Part shown: piece by piece, positions 26,612 to 35,411 of the stretch
Layout of the letters: the number at the start of each line of letters is the position of its first letter
How positions within the stretch are numbered: position 1 is the first letter of the stretch
DNA from: JACNJF01 sp050288105
GTDB taxonomy: Bacteria > Pseudomonadota > Gammaproteobacteria > GCA-001735895
Direction of reading: 5' to 3'
Length of the DNA stretch: 64,000 nt
Assembly: GCA_050288105.1 (NCBI GenBank)
Contig: JBNKDE010000006.1
Coordinates: forward strand, 224,968-288,967
Program-made: the position numbers and the translations under genes
Notes under the pieces: model-generated
What the model saw: the letters and a program-made list of their open reading frames with translations, nothing else
The model's database searches: none
What the model was told of the DNA's origin: nothing

Positions 26612-27358
26612 ATGTCAGAGAATAAATATATTGTAGAAATGAATGCTGTACATAAATGGTATGGCGATTTCCATGTGCTCAAGAATGTGAATCTTCAGGT
26701 TGAAAAGGGTGAACGTATCGTTATTTGCGGACCTTCAGGATCCGGTAAATCAACGACCATCCGCTGCATAAATCACCTCGAAGAACATCAACAGGGGCAG
26801 ATTATTGTTGATGGGACCGAACTAACTGGTGACCTGAAACATATTGAGCAAATCCGTAAAGAAGTCGGCATGGTGTTTCAGCACTTTAACCTGTTTCCAC
26901 ATCTTACGATTCTGGATAACCTGATTCTGGCACCCGTCTGGGTCAAGAAGATGCCACGTAAGGAAGCCGAAGAGATTGCGATGAACTATCTGGAGCGCGT
27001 CAAAATTCCGGAACAGGCGAAAAAATATCCGGGGCAGCTCTCGGGAGGGCAGCAGCAGCGCGTTGCGATAGCGCGAAGTTTATGCATGAGCCCCAAGGTG
27101 ATGTTGTTTGATGAGCCAACCTCCGCACTCGATCCTGAAATGATATCGGAAGTACTGGATGTCATGGTAGAACTGGCGGAAGAAGGTATGACAATGCTGT
27201 GTGTAACCCATGAAATGGGATTTGCCAAGAAAGTGGCCAACCGCGTTATTTTTATGGATGGTGGAGAGATCATTGAGCAAAATGAGCCTCATGAGTTCTT
27301 TGAGAACCCGCAGAACGAAAGAACTCAACTATTCTTGAGCCAAATCATACAACATTAG
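26612..27358 (+). CDS. aapP: Amino-acid ABC transporter ATP-binding protein AapP
   Basis: A 248-residue ABC ATPase of the polar amino-acid uptake group. It has Walker A GPSGSGKST, the Q-loop VFQHFNLFPH, the signature LSGGQQQR, Walker B VMLFDEPTSALDPE and the switch histidine in CVTHEMGFA. It energises AapQM. It is the last gene of the aap operon. Confidence 0.96.
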   Translation: MSENKYIVEMNAVHKWYGDFHVLKNVNLQVEKGERIVICGPSGSGKSTTIRCINHLEEHQQGQIIVDGTELTGDLKHIEQIRKEVGMVFQHFNLFPHLTILDNLILAPVWVKKMPRKEAEEIAMNYLERVKIPEQAKKYPGQLSGGQQQRVAIARSLCMSPKVMLFDEPTSALDPEMISEVLDVMVELAEEGMTMLCVTHEMGFAKKVANRVIFMDGGEIIEQNEPHEFFENPQNERTQLFLSQIIQH

Positions 27359-27438
27359 TCTTTTTCAGGCTAAATAGAGGGTTGTTTTATACGAGCTATT
27401 AACGCTGCGGCTTTTAGCTCTGAATTGGTGAGGTTGGC

Positions 27439-27897
27439 ATGGCTTATATAGAGTGGTCTGATAACCTGGATACAGGTATTGAGGTGATAGACAACCAGCA
27501 TAAACGGATTGTTGAGTATATCAATAAGCTGGAGGACACCCGAGAAAATCACAGTATGGAAGAAGTTGGCGTCGTTCTGGATGAGCTGGTCGACTACACA
27601 TTATCTCATTTCACATTTGAGGAGAGCTTGATGGAAGAGGCGGGCTATCCTTTCATAAATGCCCATAAGCGTGTCCATCATCTATTCATCAGGCGTGTGA
27701 GCGACTATATGCAGCGCTTCAAAATGGGTGAAGATATCACCGAAGAGCTGCATAACACATTAAAAGCCTGGCTGATCAACCATATTCGAAACGATGATAA
27801 TGACTACTCTGAAATTGTTCGTACCAACCTGAATACTATAGATTCTCGAAAGGGTGGCGGATGGTTATCCCGTAGTATGAAAAAGATTTTTGGCTAA
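27439..27897 (+). CDS. Bacteriohemerythrin, copy 1
   Basis: A 152-residue hemerythrin-domain protein with all diiron ligands in place: H21, H57 and E61 (HxxxE), H76 and H80 (HxxxH), H115 and D120 (HxxxxD). It starts with the family phrase IEWSDNLDTGIEVIDNQH. Such proteins bind O2 reversibly and serve as oxygen sensors or carriers. It is a free domain with no signalling partner fused. A paralogue follows at once, so the pair arose by tandem duplication. Its start is 80 bp after aapP. Confidence 0.95.
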   Translation: MAYIEWSDNLDTGIEVIDNQHKRIVEYINKLEDTRENHSMEEVGVVLDELVDYTLSHFTFEESLMEEAGYPFINAHKRVHHLFIRRVSDYMQRFKMGEDITEELHNTLKAWLINHIRNDDNDYSEIVRTNLNTIDSRKGGGWLSRSMKKIFG

Positions 27898-27916
27898 CTG
27901 CAAAAGAGTGGTCGGT

Positions 27917-28375
27917 ATGCAAAGGGTACAGTGGTCCAGCGAGTATGAAATAGGTATCAAGGTAATTGATACACAGCATCAGAGAATTGTCGAATACATC
28001 AATAAACTGGTAGATTTAAATGGTCAGGCTGGCCACGATGAACAGGCAGAACTGATTAATGCGCTGATTGATTATACCTATTCTCATTTTGCATTTGAGG
28101 AAGCGTTGATGGAGGAAGCGGATTACGAGTTTCTAACCATCCATATACGTACCCATCAGGCTTTTACTGATCAGATTAACTCATTGCATCGGCGCTTCAA
28201 ACAGGGAGAAGATGTCAGCGCGGATATTGGTACTTTGCTAATGACCTGGTTGATCAATCACATTCAGGATGACGATCAAAGTTATGCGCCAGTTGTTCAG
28301 CAAAAAATGGGGCTGATTGAAAAGAAAGATCAAGGTGGCTGGTTATCCAATACACTAGGTAAGCTGTTTAACTAG
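27917..28375 (+). CDS. Bacteriohemerythrin, copy 2
   Basis: A second hemerythrin-domain protein of 152 residues with the same ligand layout (VIDTQHQRI, SHFAFEEALMEEA, HIRTHQAF, INHIQDDD). It is clearly homologous to copy 1 throughout, including the C-terminal GGWLSNTLGKLF tail (copy 1 GGWLSRSMKKIF), which is outside the hemerythrin core. I chose ATG 27917 because the upstream TTG at 27890 overlaps copy 1 and adds residues without family match. Confidence 0.93.
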   Translation: MQRVQWSSEYEIGIKVIDTQHQRIVEYINKLVDLNGQAGHDEQAELINALIDYTYSHFAFEEALMEEADYEFLTIHIRTHQAFTDQINSLHRRFKQGEDVSADIGTLLMTWLINHIQDDDQSYAPVVQQKMGLIEKKDQGGWLSNTLGKLFN

Positions 28376-28480
28376 GATTAGCGGCTTCAACGACTGCTAG
28401 CAACATCTTTCCATTCACCTCTTTCCCGCTTTTTGTTATGGTTGCCGACCTGTTAATAGTCGCTAACCTGTAGAACTACT

Positions 28481-30277
28481 GTGTCTAAAATCCAGCAATT
28501 ATCATCCCACCTGATTAACCAGATAGCAGCAGGTGAGGTAGTCGAAAGACCTGCATCGGTGGTTAAGGAGCTGGTGGAAAACAGCCTCGATGCTGGTGCC
28601 AGCAAGATCTCGGTAAACATTGAATCCGGTGGTTTGAAATCTATTCAGATTATCGACGATGGCTGCGGCATTGAGAAACAGGATTTAACCATGGCCCTGT
28701 CGCGTCATGCGACCAGTAAAATTCACTCGCTTGATGACCTGGAGTCTATCTGCTCGCTGGGCTTTAGAGGTGAAGCCTTACCCAGTATTGCATCAGTATC
28801 CAGATTATCCCTGTCCTCAAGAGTCGAGGCCGATGCTCACGGCTGGAAAATTATGGGGCGACACTTTGAGCAGCCGGAACCGGCTAATCTACCGCATTGT
28901 GGCAGCATTATTGAGGTGCGTGACCTTTTTTATAATGTTCCGGCGCGCAAAAAGTTTCTGCGCACTGAACGTACTGAGTTCAACCACATCGAGAGCCTGT
29001 TCAAAACACTTGCACTAAGTCACCCACAGGTTGCGCTGACGCTAACCCATAACCGTAAGATCATCTACCAGTTACCTTCGGCAATGGATCAGGTCTCAAC
29101 TTCCCAGCGCCTGGCAAGGATATGTGGGCTGGAGTTTTCACATAGCCTGACCAATATTGATCAGGCAGTCGAAGGACTTGCCCTGTCTGGCTGGGTTGCC
29201 ATGCCTACCTTCTCCAGAAGCCAGGCCGATATGCAGTATTTCTTCGTCAATGGGCGTATGGTTCGCGATAAGGTGATCAGCCATGCGGTTCGGCAGGCTT
29301 ACCAGGATGTACTGTTTCATGGAAGGCATCCGGCTTTTGTGCTGTATCTGGCGATAGATCCCAGGCAGGTGGATGTGAATGTGCATCCGCAAAAGCACGA
29401 GGTAAGGTTTAGAAACTCTCGTCAGGTGCACGACTTTTTGTACAGAAGCCTGCATCGTGCGCTGGCCGAGGTTCACCCTGAACAGCAGATCAATACCCCG
29501 GCTTTTTCATTAAACACATTAGCTGAGCGATCGCCTCAGCCTGAGCATGTTCAAACTGAAATGGTTATGCTGTCGAAACCGACTACTCACTCCTATCTGG
29601 ATACCCGCCGCCCAGTCTCGCAGGTGAGGGAAAGTATCGCGGCGTATTCTCAACTACTGGATAATTCTGCACCCAGCGAAACAGGGGCGAAAGCACCCCC
29701 TCTGGGGTACGCATTGGCACAGTTAAAAGGGATCTATATTCTTGCGGAGAATGATCAGGGGCTGGTCGTAGTAGATATGCATGCCGCGCATGAACGTATT
29801 GTGTACGAACGCCTCAAGCAGCACACGCAGCAGGAGGGGATTATCTCGCAACCGCTGCTGGTGCCATTGTCGCTACACGTGAGTCAGGCCGAAGGCGACC
29901 TGGTGGAAAACCAGCAGGAAGAATTAGCACAGTTTGGTCTTAAGCTTGAGCGCTTAAGTCATGAGCAAATCCGGGTTAGGGAAGTGCCCGCGCTGCTGAA
30001 ACACGCAGATATTGAAAAACTGGTGCGTGACGTGCTGAGTGATTATATGGAACATGGTCAGAGTCAGCAGGTGGAACAGCTCGGTAATGATATTTTGTCC
30101 ACCATGGCTTGCCACGGTTCGGTGAGAGCTAACCGACAGTTAACCTTGAGCGAAATGAATGCTCTGCTGCGCGATATCGAGCAAACGGAGCGCAGTGGAC
30201 AATGTAATCATGGTCGCCCGACCTGGAAACAGCTCAGCCTGCATCAGCTGGATAGCCTGTTCCTGAGGGGGCAGTAA
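28481..30277 (+). CDS. mutL: DNA mismatch repair protein MutL
   Basis: A 598-residue protein that starts with GTG. The N-terminal GHKL ATPase shows IAAGEVVERPASVVKELVENSLDAGA, DDGCGI and LGFRGEALPSIASV. The C-terminal dimerisation domain carries DMHAAHERIVYE (D432), which fits the DQHA-x2-E-x4-E endonuclease motif with Q replaced by M. This is the form seen in Pseudomonas-type MutL and suggests MutH-independent nicking. The following miaA begins 3 bp after the stop. The usual upstream amiB neighbour is replaced here by the hemerythrin genes. Confidence 0.97.
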   Translation: MSKIQQLSSHLINQIAAGEVVERPASVVKELVENSLDAGASKISVNIESGGLKSIQIIDDGCGIEKQDLTMALSRHATSKIHSLDDLESICSLGFRGEALPSIASVSRLSLSSRVEADAHGWKIMGRHFEQPEPANLPHCGSIIEVRDLFYNVPARKKFLRTERTEFNHIESLFKTLALSHPQVALTLTHNRKIIYQLPSAMDQVSTSQRLARICGLEFSHSLTNIDQAVEGLALSGWVAMPTFSRSQADMQYFFVNGRMVRDKVISHAVRQAYQDVLFHGRHPAFVLYLAIDPRQVDVNVHPQKHEVRFRNSRQVHDFLYRSLHRALAEVHPEQQINTPAFSLNTLAERSPQPEHVQTEMVMLSKPTTHSYLDTRRPVSQVRESIAAYSQLLDNSAPSETGAKAPPLGYALAQLKGIYILAENDQGLVVVDMHAAHERIVYERLKQHTQQEGIISQPLLVPLSLHVSQAEGDLVENQQEELAQFGLKLERLSHEQIRVREVPALLKHADIEKLVRDVLSDYMEHGQSQQVEQLGNDILSTMACHGSVRANRQLTLSEMNALLRDIEQTERSGQCNHGRPTWKQLSLHQLDSLFLRGQ

Positions 30278-30280
30278 ACG

Positions 30281-31210
30281 ATGTCGCGCACGAAACCCCG
30301 GGCAATTCTGCTGATGGGTGCGACCGCTACCGGGAAAACAGACCTTGCGGTGTATATGGCCGAGCACTTCCCTGTTGAGATCATTAGTGTTGATTCTGCG
30401 TTGATATATCGCGATATGAATATCGGCACTGCCAAGCCCGATGCCTCAATCTTGCAACGAGCACCTCATTATTTAATCGATATTCTTGATCCTGCGCAGA
30501 GCTGGTCAGCCTGGGATTTTGTGCAGCATTCACTGGATCTGATTGAAACAATTAATCAACGCGGCAATATCCCTCTGCTTGTTGGTGGGACTATGATGTA
30601 TTTCAATGCGCTGCAACAGGGTTTAAACGATTTACCCATGGCTGATGAAAGTGTCCGTGAGGATTTAAATAATCGGATGCAGCAGGAAGGCCTGCAGGCG
30701 CTTTACAGTGAACTAGAGCGTATAGATCCTGAATCTGCCATGCGCATAAAGCCAGGCGACCCCCAGCGTATACTGCGGGCGTTGGAGGTCTATAAAATAA
30801 CCGGTAAACCGATGAGCCAGTTGATTCAGAGCCAAACCGGTAAACCGGATATTGAGTTTCAGCGACTTATACTGGATGTACCTGACCGACGAGCGCTACA
30901 TGAGCGTATCGAACGTAGATTTCATCTGATGCTGGAGCAGGGATTTGAAAAAGAGGTGGAACTATTGTTTCAACGCGGGGATCTGAACCTGCAGATGCCA
31001 TCAATTCGCTGTGTGGGGTATCGTCAAATGTGGCAGTATATGCAGGGGGAATATAGCTATCAGACAATGGTCGATAAGTCGATTATCGCAACGCGTCAGC
31101 TGGCCAAACGTCAATTAACCTGGTTAAGAAAATACAGCGAAGCATTGAAAATTGACTATAACAGCTACACATATGGTGAAGTATTTAATTATTTAGGCTT
31201 ATCAGGATAA
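30281..31210 (+). CDS. miaA: tRNA dimethylallyltransferase MiaA
   Basis: A 309-residue P-loop prenyltransferase that adds a dimethylallyl group to A37 of tRNAs reading UNN codons. Motifs include the P-loop LMGATATGKTDLAV, SVDSALIYRDMNIGTAKP and the tRNA-binding IRCVGYRQMWQYM. It lies 3 bp after mutL in the usual mutL-miaA-hfq order. Confidence 0.97.
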   Translation: MSRTKPRAILLMGATATGKTDLAVYMAEHFPVEIISVDSALIYRDMNIGTAKPDASILQRAPHYLIDILDPAQSWSAWDFVQHSLDLIETINQRGNIPLLVGGTMMYFNALQQGLNDLPMADESVREDLNNRMQQEGLQALYSELERIDPESAMRIKPGDPQRILRALEVYKITGKPMSQLIQSQTGKPDIEFQRLILDVPDRRALHERIERRFHLMLEQGFEKEVELLFQRGDLNLQMPSIRCVGYRQMWQYMQGEYSYQTMVDKSIIATRQLAKRQLTWLRKYSEALKIDYNSYTYGEVFNYLGLSG

Positions 31211-31306
31211 ATCTCAGTAAAATAACTATCATCTATACTAGTTAAATTTTTCTGATACACTCATCCAGATTTTTGATAGAATCGCAAAATTTTAGGAGTA
31301 CCTACA

Positions 31307-31546
31307 ATGTCAAAAGGGCAAATGCTACAAGAACCCTTCCTTAATGCTTTACGTCGTGAGCATGTTCCGGTTTCAATTTTTCTCGTCAACGGCATCAAGC
31401 TGCAGGGGCAGATAGAGTCTTTTGATCAATTCGTTATTCTACTCAAGAATAATGTCAGTCAAATGGTTTACAAGCATGCTGTATCTACCATTGTGCCTGC
31501 CAGAAACGTGCAGATTGAAAAAGCGGATGAAGAATTCAACCAGTAA
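31307..31546 (+). CDS. hfq: RNA chaperone Hfq
   Basis: A 79-residue Sm-like protein with the Sm1 motif QEPFLNALRREHVPVSIFLVNGIKLQGQ and the Sm2 motif YKHAVSTIVP. It forms a hexamer that pairs small RNAs with mRNAs. The C-terminal tail is short, much shorter than in E. coli. The 96-bp gap after miaA contains TAGAAT at 31277-31282, which may be a -10 element, and TAGGAG as ribosome-binding site. Confidence 0.97.
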   Translation: MSKGQMLQEPFLNALRREHVPVSIFLVNGIKLQGQIESFDQFVILLKNNVSQMVYKHAVSTIVPARNVQIEKADEEFNQ

Positions 31547-31579
31547 TCATTACTGTTAAATCGCCTCTGGGAGTCCTGA

Positions 31580-32893
31580 TTGTTCGAATTTGAGCGTCCA
31601 AGAGGCGGTGAATCCGCGTTACTAGTCCACATTAATTTTCCAGATAGTGCTGATCGGGATGATCTGGCTGAGTTCGTTGAGCTGGTCAGGTCTGCTGATG
31701 TTGTTGATGTTGATATAGTGGTTGGAAGCCGTCATACCCCGTCTTCCAAGACCTTTGTAGGCAAGGGTAAACTCGAAGAAATCGAGAACCTTGTGCGTCA
31801 GCATAAAATAGATGTTGTGCTATTTAATCATGCTTTATCTCCCTCTCAGGAGCGCAATCTGGAAAAAGCACTGCAGTGCAGAGTACTGGATCGGACCGGT
31901 CTGATTCTCGATATATTCGCCCAGCGAGCGCACTCATTTGAAGGTAAACTGCAGGTTGAGCTGGCTCAGCTAAAGCATCTGTCTACGCGTCTGGTACGTG
32001 GCTGGACCCACCTGGAAAGACAGAAAGGTGGTATCGGTTTGCGTGGACCAGGTGAGACTCAGCTGGAAACTGACCGTCGACTACTGGGGAAACGTATCAA
32101 GTATCTGAAGCAGCGACTGGAAAAGGTCAGTAAACAGCGCCAACAAAGCCGACAGGCCAGAACCCGCGCCGAAATCCCCAGTCTTTCTCTGGTGGGTTAT
32201 ACCAACGCGGGAAAATCTACACTGTTTAATGCATTAACCGACGCACATGCTTACGCGGCTGATCAGCTATTTGCGACGCTGGATCCTACTTTGCGTAAGC
32301 TGCAGATTAACGATCAGTTGACCGTGATTCTTGCTGATACGGTCGGTTTTATACGGCATTTACCACATGACCTGGTTGCCGCCTTTAGGGCTACCTTGCA
32401 GGAAACTCAGGAAGCTGATTTGATCTTGCACGTGATCGACTGTGTGGATGAGAGCCGCCAGGAAAAAATTGATGCAGTAAATCAGGTATTGACAGAGGTC
32501 GGTGCCGAAAATACCCCACAGCTACAGGTATTCAACAAGATTGACCTGGCTGAATATCAACCCAGGGTCGACCGCAATGAGCAGGGACAGGTCGAACGTG
32601 TCTGGGTGTCCGCGAAAACAGCGGCAGGTTTTGATGAGTTCAGGCAGGTTATTTCAGAATACTTCATGCCTCAGACTATTTGCTGTGAAATCACGGTGCT
32701 ACCCACTGAAGGCCATTTAAGGTCACGCCTGCATGAGGAAAAAGTGATCACCTCGGAAACCTACAATGACGATGGTTCAATCACGCTGCTGGTTAACATC
32801 AGTGAAGTAAAGATCAAAAAAATGTGTCGACACCTTGAAATCCCCGCAGAAAGATTCCATATCTGTAGCGACAGACTTGCAGTAGTAGCATAA
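31580..32893 (+). CDS. hflX: Ribosome-associated GTPase HflX
   Basis: A 437-residue Obg-HflX superfamily GTPase. The N-terminal HflX domain contains VGKGKLEEI and the glycine-rich GGIGLRGPGETQLETDRR. The G domain follows with GYTNAGKSTLFNAL (G1), DTVGFIRHLP (G3) and FNKIDL (G4). HflX splits stalled ribosomes under stress. The start is a TTG at 31580, chosen because the family N-terminus begins there and GGGAG lies upstream. It lies between hfq and hflK as usual. Confidence 0.95.
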   Translation: MFEFERPRGGESALLVHINFPDSADRDDLAEFVELVRSADVVDVDIVVGSRHTPSSKTFVGKGKLEEIENLVRQHKIDVVLFNHALSPSQERNLEKALQCRVLDRTGLILDIFAQRAHSFEGKLQVELAQLKHLSTRLVRGWTHLERQKGGIGLRGPGETQLETDRRLLGKRIKYLKQRLEKVSKQRQQSRQARTRAEIPSLSLVGYTNAGKSTLFNALTDAHAYAADQLFATLDPTLRKLQINDQLTVILADTVGFIRHLPHDLVAAFRATLQETQEADLILHVIDCVDESRQEKIDAVNQVLTEVGAENTPQLQVFNKIDLAEYQPRVDRNEQGQVERVWVSAKTAAGFDEFRQVISEYFMPQTICCEITVLPTEGHLRSRLHEEKVITSETYNDDGSITLLVNISEVKIKKMCRHLEIPAERFHICSDRLAVVA

Positions 32894-32965
32894 CCCATCT
32901 TACAATTCACAGCCTTTGTGGGCTGACGTATAGATTTCCACAATAATCAAATTTGGAGAAGCCAT

Positions 32966-34123
32966 ATGCCCTGGAATGAACCGGGTAAAGATAAAGATCC
33001 CTGGGGGCAGCGTAATAACGATGCACCGCCTGATCTTGACGAAGTGTTTAAAAACCTGAAAAAGAAACTGGGTGGTGTACTCGGTGGCGGCCGCGGTGGT
33101 TCTGGTGGCCGTAGCAGTGGCGGAGAAGACTATACTGGCATCATTCTCATTGCCCTGATTGCAGTGATCGTAGTATGGCTGCTAAGCGGTGTATATATCG
33201 TCGATGAAGGTAAGCGAGGTGTGGAAACACGATTTGGTGCACGTACTATTGTAACCATGCCAGGGCCTCACTGGCGTCTTCCGTGGCCTATCGACGCGGT
33301 AGAAATGGTTGACGTGGGTGCGTTACGTAAGATCAACCATAACTCTCAAATGTTGACAGAAGATGAGAATATCGTCGCCCTGAGTCTTGAAGCTCAATAC
33401 AACGTAAAAGATGCTCAAAACTATGTTTTTGAAGTCAGGGATCCTGATCTCACCCTTAAGCAGGCTGCCGAAACAGCCATACGCGAGGTGGTTGGTCGAA
33501 ACAAGATGGATTACATCATTACTGATGGGCGTGCTGAGATCACATCAGAAACCAAACGTATCATGCAGGAAATTCTGGATTCTTATAAAACGGGTTTGAA
33601 TGTGCTTCAGGTCAACCTGAATGAAGCCCAGCCGCCTGAAGAAGTGCAGGATGCATTCGCCGATGCGATTAAGGCGAGAGAAGACCAACAGCGTATTATC
33701 AACGAAGCGAATGCTTATCGTAATGATATCGTACCCAAGGCGAGAGGTGACGCCCAGGCCATGCGCGAGGATGCGGAGGCTTATCGCACCCAGGTGGTAA
33801 AATCTTCACAAGGTGAAACCGAGCGTTTTACAAAACTACTCACTGAATACCAGAGAGCCCCTGAAGTGACCAGAGAGCGTTTGTATCTGGAAACCATGGA
33901 ACAGATCATGTCCAACAATCCAAAGGTTTTACTGGATGTGAAAAATGGAAACAACCTGACCTATCTGCCACTGGATAAGATGATACAGAGAAACCCGGGT
34001 TCCTCATCATCCAGTGTGCGTTTGCCAACCACCAGTCAGAGAAGTGGTGCGCCCACTGATCTGAATACGATGGATGAGTTCAGGCGCAACAATTCGCGCA
34101 CTCGGACACGGGAGACAAGATAA
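32966..34123 (+). CDS. hflK: FtsH protease modulator HflK
   Basis: A 385-residue SPFH-domain protein. The N-terminus is Gly-rich (LGGGRGGSGGRSSGG), followed by one membrane helix (about residues 55-78), the SPFH domain and a long coiled coil. A Ser/Arg-rich tail follows. HflK and HflC form a large periplasmic cage around FtsH and limit its proteolysis. Its stop overlaps the hflC start by one base (TAATG). Confidence 0.96.
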   Translation: MPWNEPGKDKDPWGQRNNDAPPDLDEVFKNLKKKLGGVLGGGRGGSGGRSSGGEDYTGIILIALIAVIVVWLLSGVYIVDEGKRGVETRFGARTIVTMPGPHWRLPWPIDAVEMVDVGALRKINHNSQMLTEDENIVALSLEAQYNVKDAQNYVFEVRDPDLTLKQAAETAIREVVGRNKMDYIITDGRAEITSETKRIMQEILDSYKTGLNVLQVNLNEAQPPEEVQDAFADAIKAREDQQRIINEANAYRNDIVPKARGDAQAMREDAEAYRTQVVKSSQGETERFTKLLTEYQRAPEVTRERLYLETMEQIMSNNPKVLLDVKNGNNLTYLPLDKMIQRNPGSSSSSVRLPTTSQRSGAPTDLNTMDEFRRNNSRTRTRETR

Positions 34124-34995
34124 TGGGTAATATTAAATTTGGATTATTTGTAGCGGGATTTGTCGCTCTGGTTATCTGGTTGTCGACTTATGTAGTGCAA
34201 GAAAAAGAGCTGGCAATTAAATTTAAACTGGGTGAAATCGTAACCACGATTAATGAACCTGGGCTCTATTTTAAAATTCCATTCATTAATAATGTTCGCA
34301 AGTTTGACAGCCGGGTATTGACCCTGGATACCGCGCCAGAACGCTATCTAACGAGTGAAAAAAAGAACGTCATCGTGGATTCTTATGTTAAATGGCGTAT
34401 ATCTAATCCACGTGATTACTATACCTCTACCCAGGGTGGCGATGAGCAAAGAGCGGTGTCTCGCATAATTTCAATTCTAAATGATGAAATGAAAGGGCAG
34501 TTCGGATCCAAGACCATCAAAGAGGTAATATCAGGTGAACGTTCGGCGATTATGCAGGCCGTTAATGAAAACGCAGGCGTAAAAACGCGGGATCTGGGCG
34601 TAGAGCTGGTTGATGTGCGAATCAAAAAAGTCGAGCTGCCACCGGATGTCAGTGAATCGGTTTACCAGCGTATGATCAAGGAACGGGACACGGTCGCCAA
34701 GGCTTTTCGTTCAGCCGGTGAAGAGCAGGCCAAAGGTATACGTGCGAATGCGGATCGTCAGCGAACTGAAATCCTGGCTGAGGCTTATCGCGAAGCAGAG
34801 CAGATTCGTGGTGATGGTGATGCACAGGCTGCTAAAATTTATGCAGATGCCTACGGAGAGGACAAAGAGTTCTATTCATTTCATCGAAGCCTGAATGCCT
34901 ATCGCAACAGTTTTTCGAATAATAGCGATATGATGGTCATAAACCCTGACTCCGATTTCTTCAGGTACTTTAAAGAAGCCACTGGCAAACAGTAA
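34123..34995 (+). CDS. hflC: FtsH protease modulator HflC
   Basis: A 290-residue SPFH protein with an N-terminal membrane anchor (about residues 5-24), the family phrase VVQEKELAIKFKLGEI and the coiled-coil segment EEQAKGIRANADRQRTEILA. It is the partner of HflK. A GC-rich terminator follows its stop, which closes the mutL-hflC transcription unit. Confidence 0.97.
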   Translation: MGNIKFGLFVAGFVALVIWLSTYVVQEKELAIKFKLGEIVTTINEPGLYFKIPFINNVRKFDSRVLTLDTAPERYLTSEKKNVIVDSYVKWRISNPRDYYTSTQGGDEQRAVSRIISILNDEMKGQFGSKTIKEVISGERSAIMQAVNENAGVKTRDLGVELVDVRIKKVELPPDVSESVYQRMIKERDTVAKAFRSAGEEQAKGIRANADRQRTEILAEAYREAEQIRGDGDAQAAKIYADAYGEDKEFYSFHRSLNAYRNSFSNNSDMMVINPDSDFFRYFKEATGKQ

Positions 34996-35012
34996 ACGCT
35001 ATCCCTTAAAAT

Positions 35013-35041
35013 ACGGGCGGATTTTTAAACCGCCCGTTTTT
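35013..35041 (+). terminator. Intrinsic terminator after hflC
   Basis: The stem ACGGGCGG/CCGCCCGT (35013-35020 with 35030-35037) has a 9-nt AT loop and is followed by TTTT. This is a classical rho-independent terminator 18 bp after the hflC stop. Confidence 0.9.
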
Positions 35042-35217
35042 ATCCCGGAAAATTCACTAATTATGCCCAATCTCGCTTGTTTATTGTTTTCACAAGGAAT
35101 ATATCCTCAGTCACCCGTGGTCCTCGATATGGGATTCCCTCGGATATTTCCTCATGAAAACAATATCCTGCGCGATATTTGCTCAAATTAATGAAATTTC
35201 CGGGCTAGGATCACCTT

Positions 35218-35409
35218 ATGAACTGGAATGATTTATTGGCCGCTCTGGCTCTGGTGCTGGTGATTGAAGGCCTGTTACCTTTTATCAATCCTGAGGGTTA
35301 TAAAAAGACCATGATGCAAATGTCCGCATTTCCAGAAAAAACCATACGCATAATTGGGTTTGGCAGTATGATTGCGGGCGTTATTTTTTTGTATTTAGTT
35401 AGAGGTTAA
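35218..35409 (+). CDS. DUF2065 small inner-membrane protein (YjeT-like)
   Basis: A 63-residue protein made of two membrane helices (about residues 5-22 and 42-61) joined by a short basic loop, PEGYKKTMMQMS. The length, hydropathy and position between hflC and hisZ/purA match the YjeT/DUF2065 family. The function is not known. TAGGAT lies upstream of the ATG, and hisZ begins 2 bp after its stop. Confidence 0.9.
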   Translation: MNWNDLLAALALVLVIEGLLPFINPEGYKKTMMQMSAFPEKTIRIIGFGSMIAGVIFLYLVRG

Positions 35410-35411
35410 AC

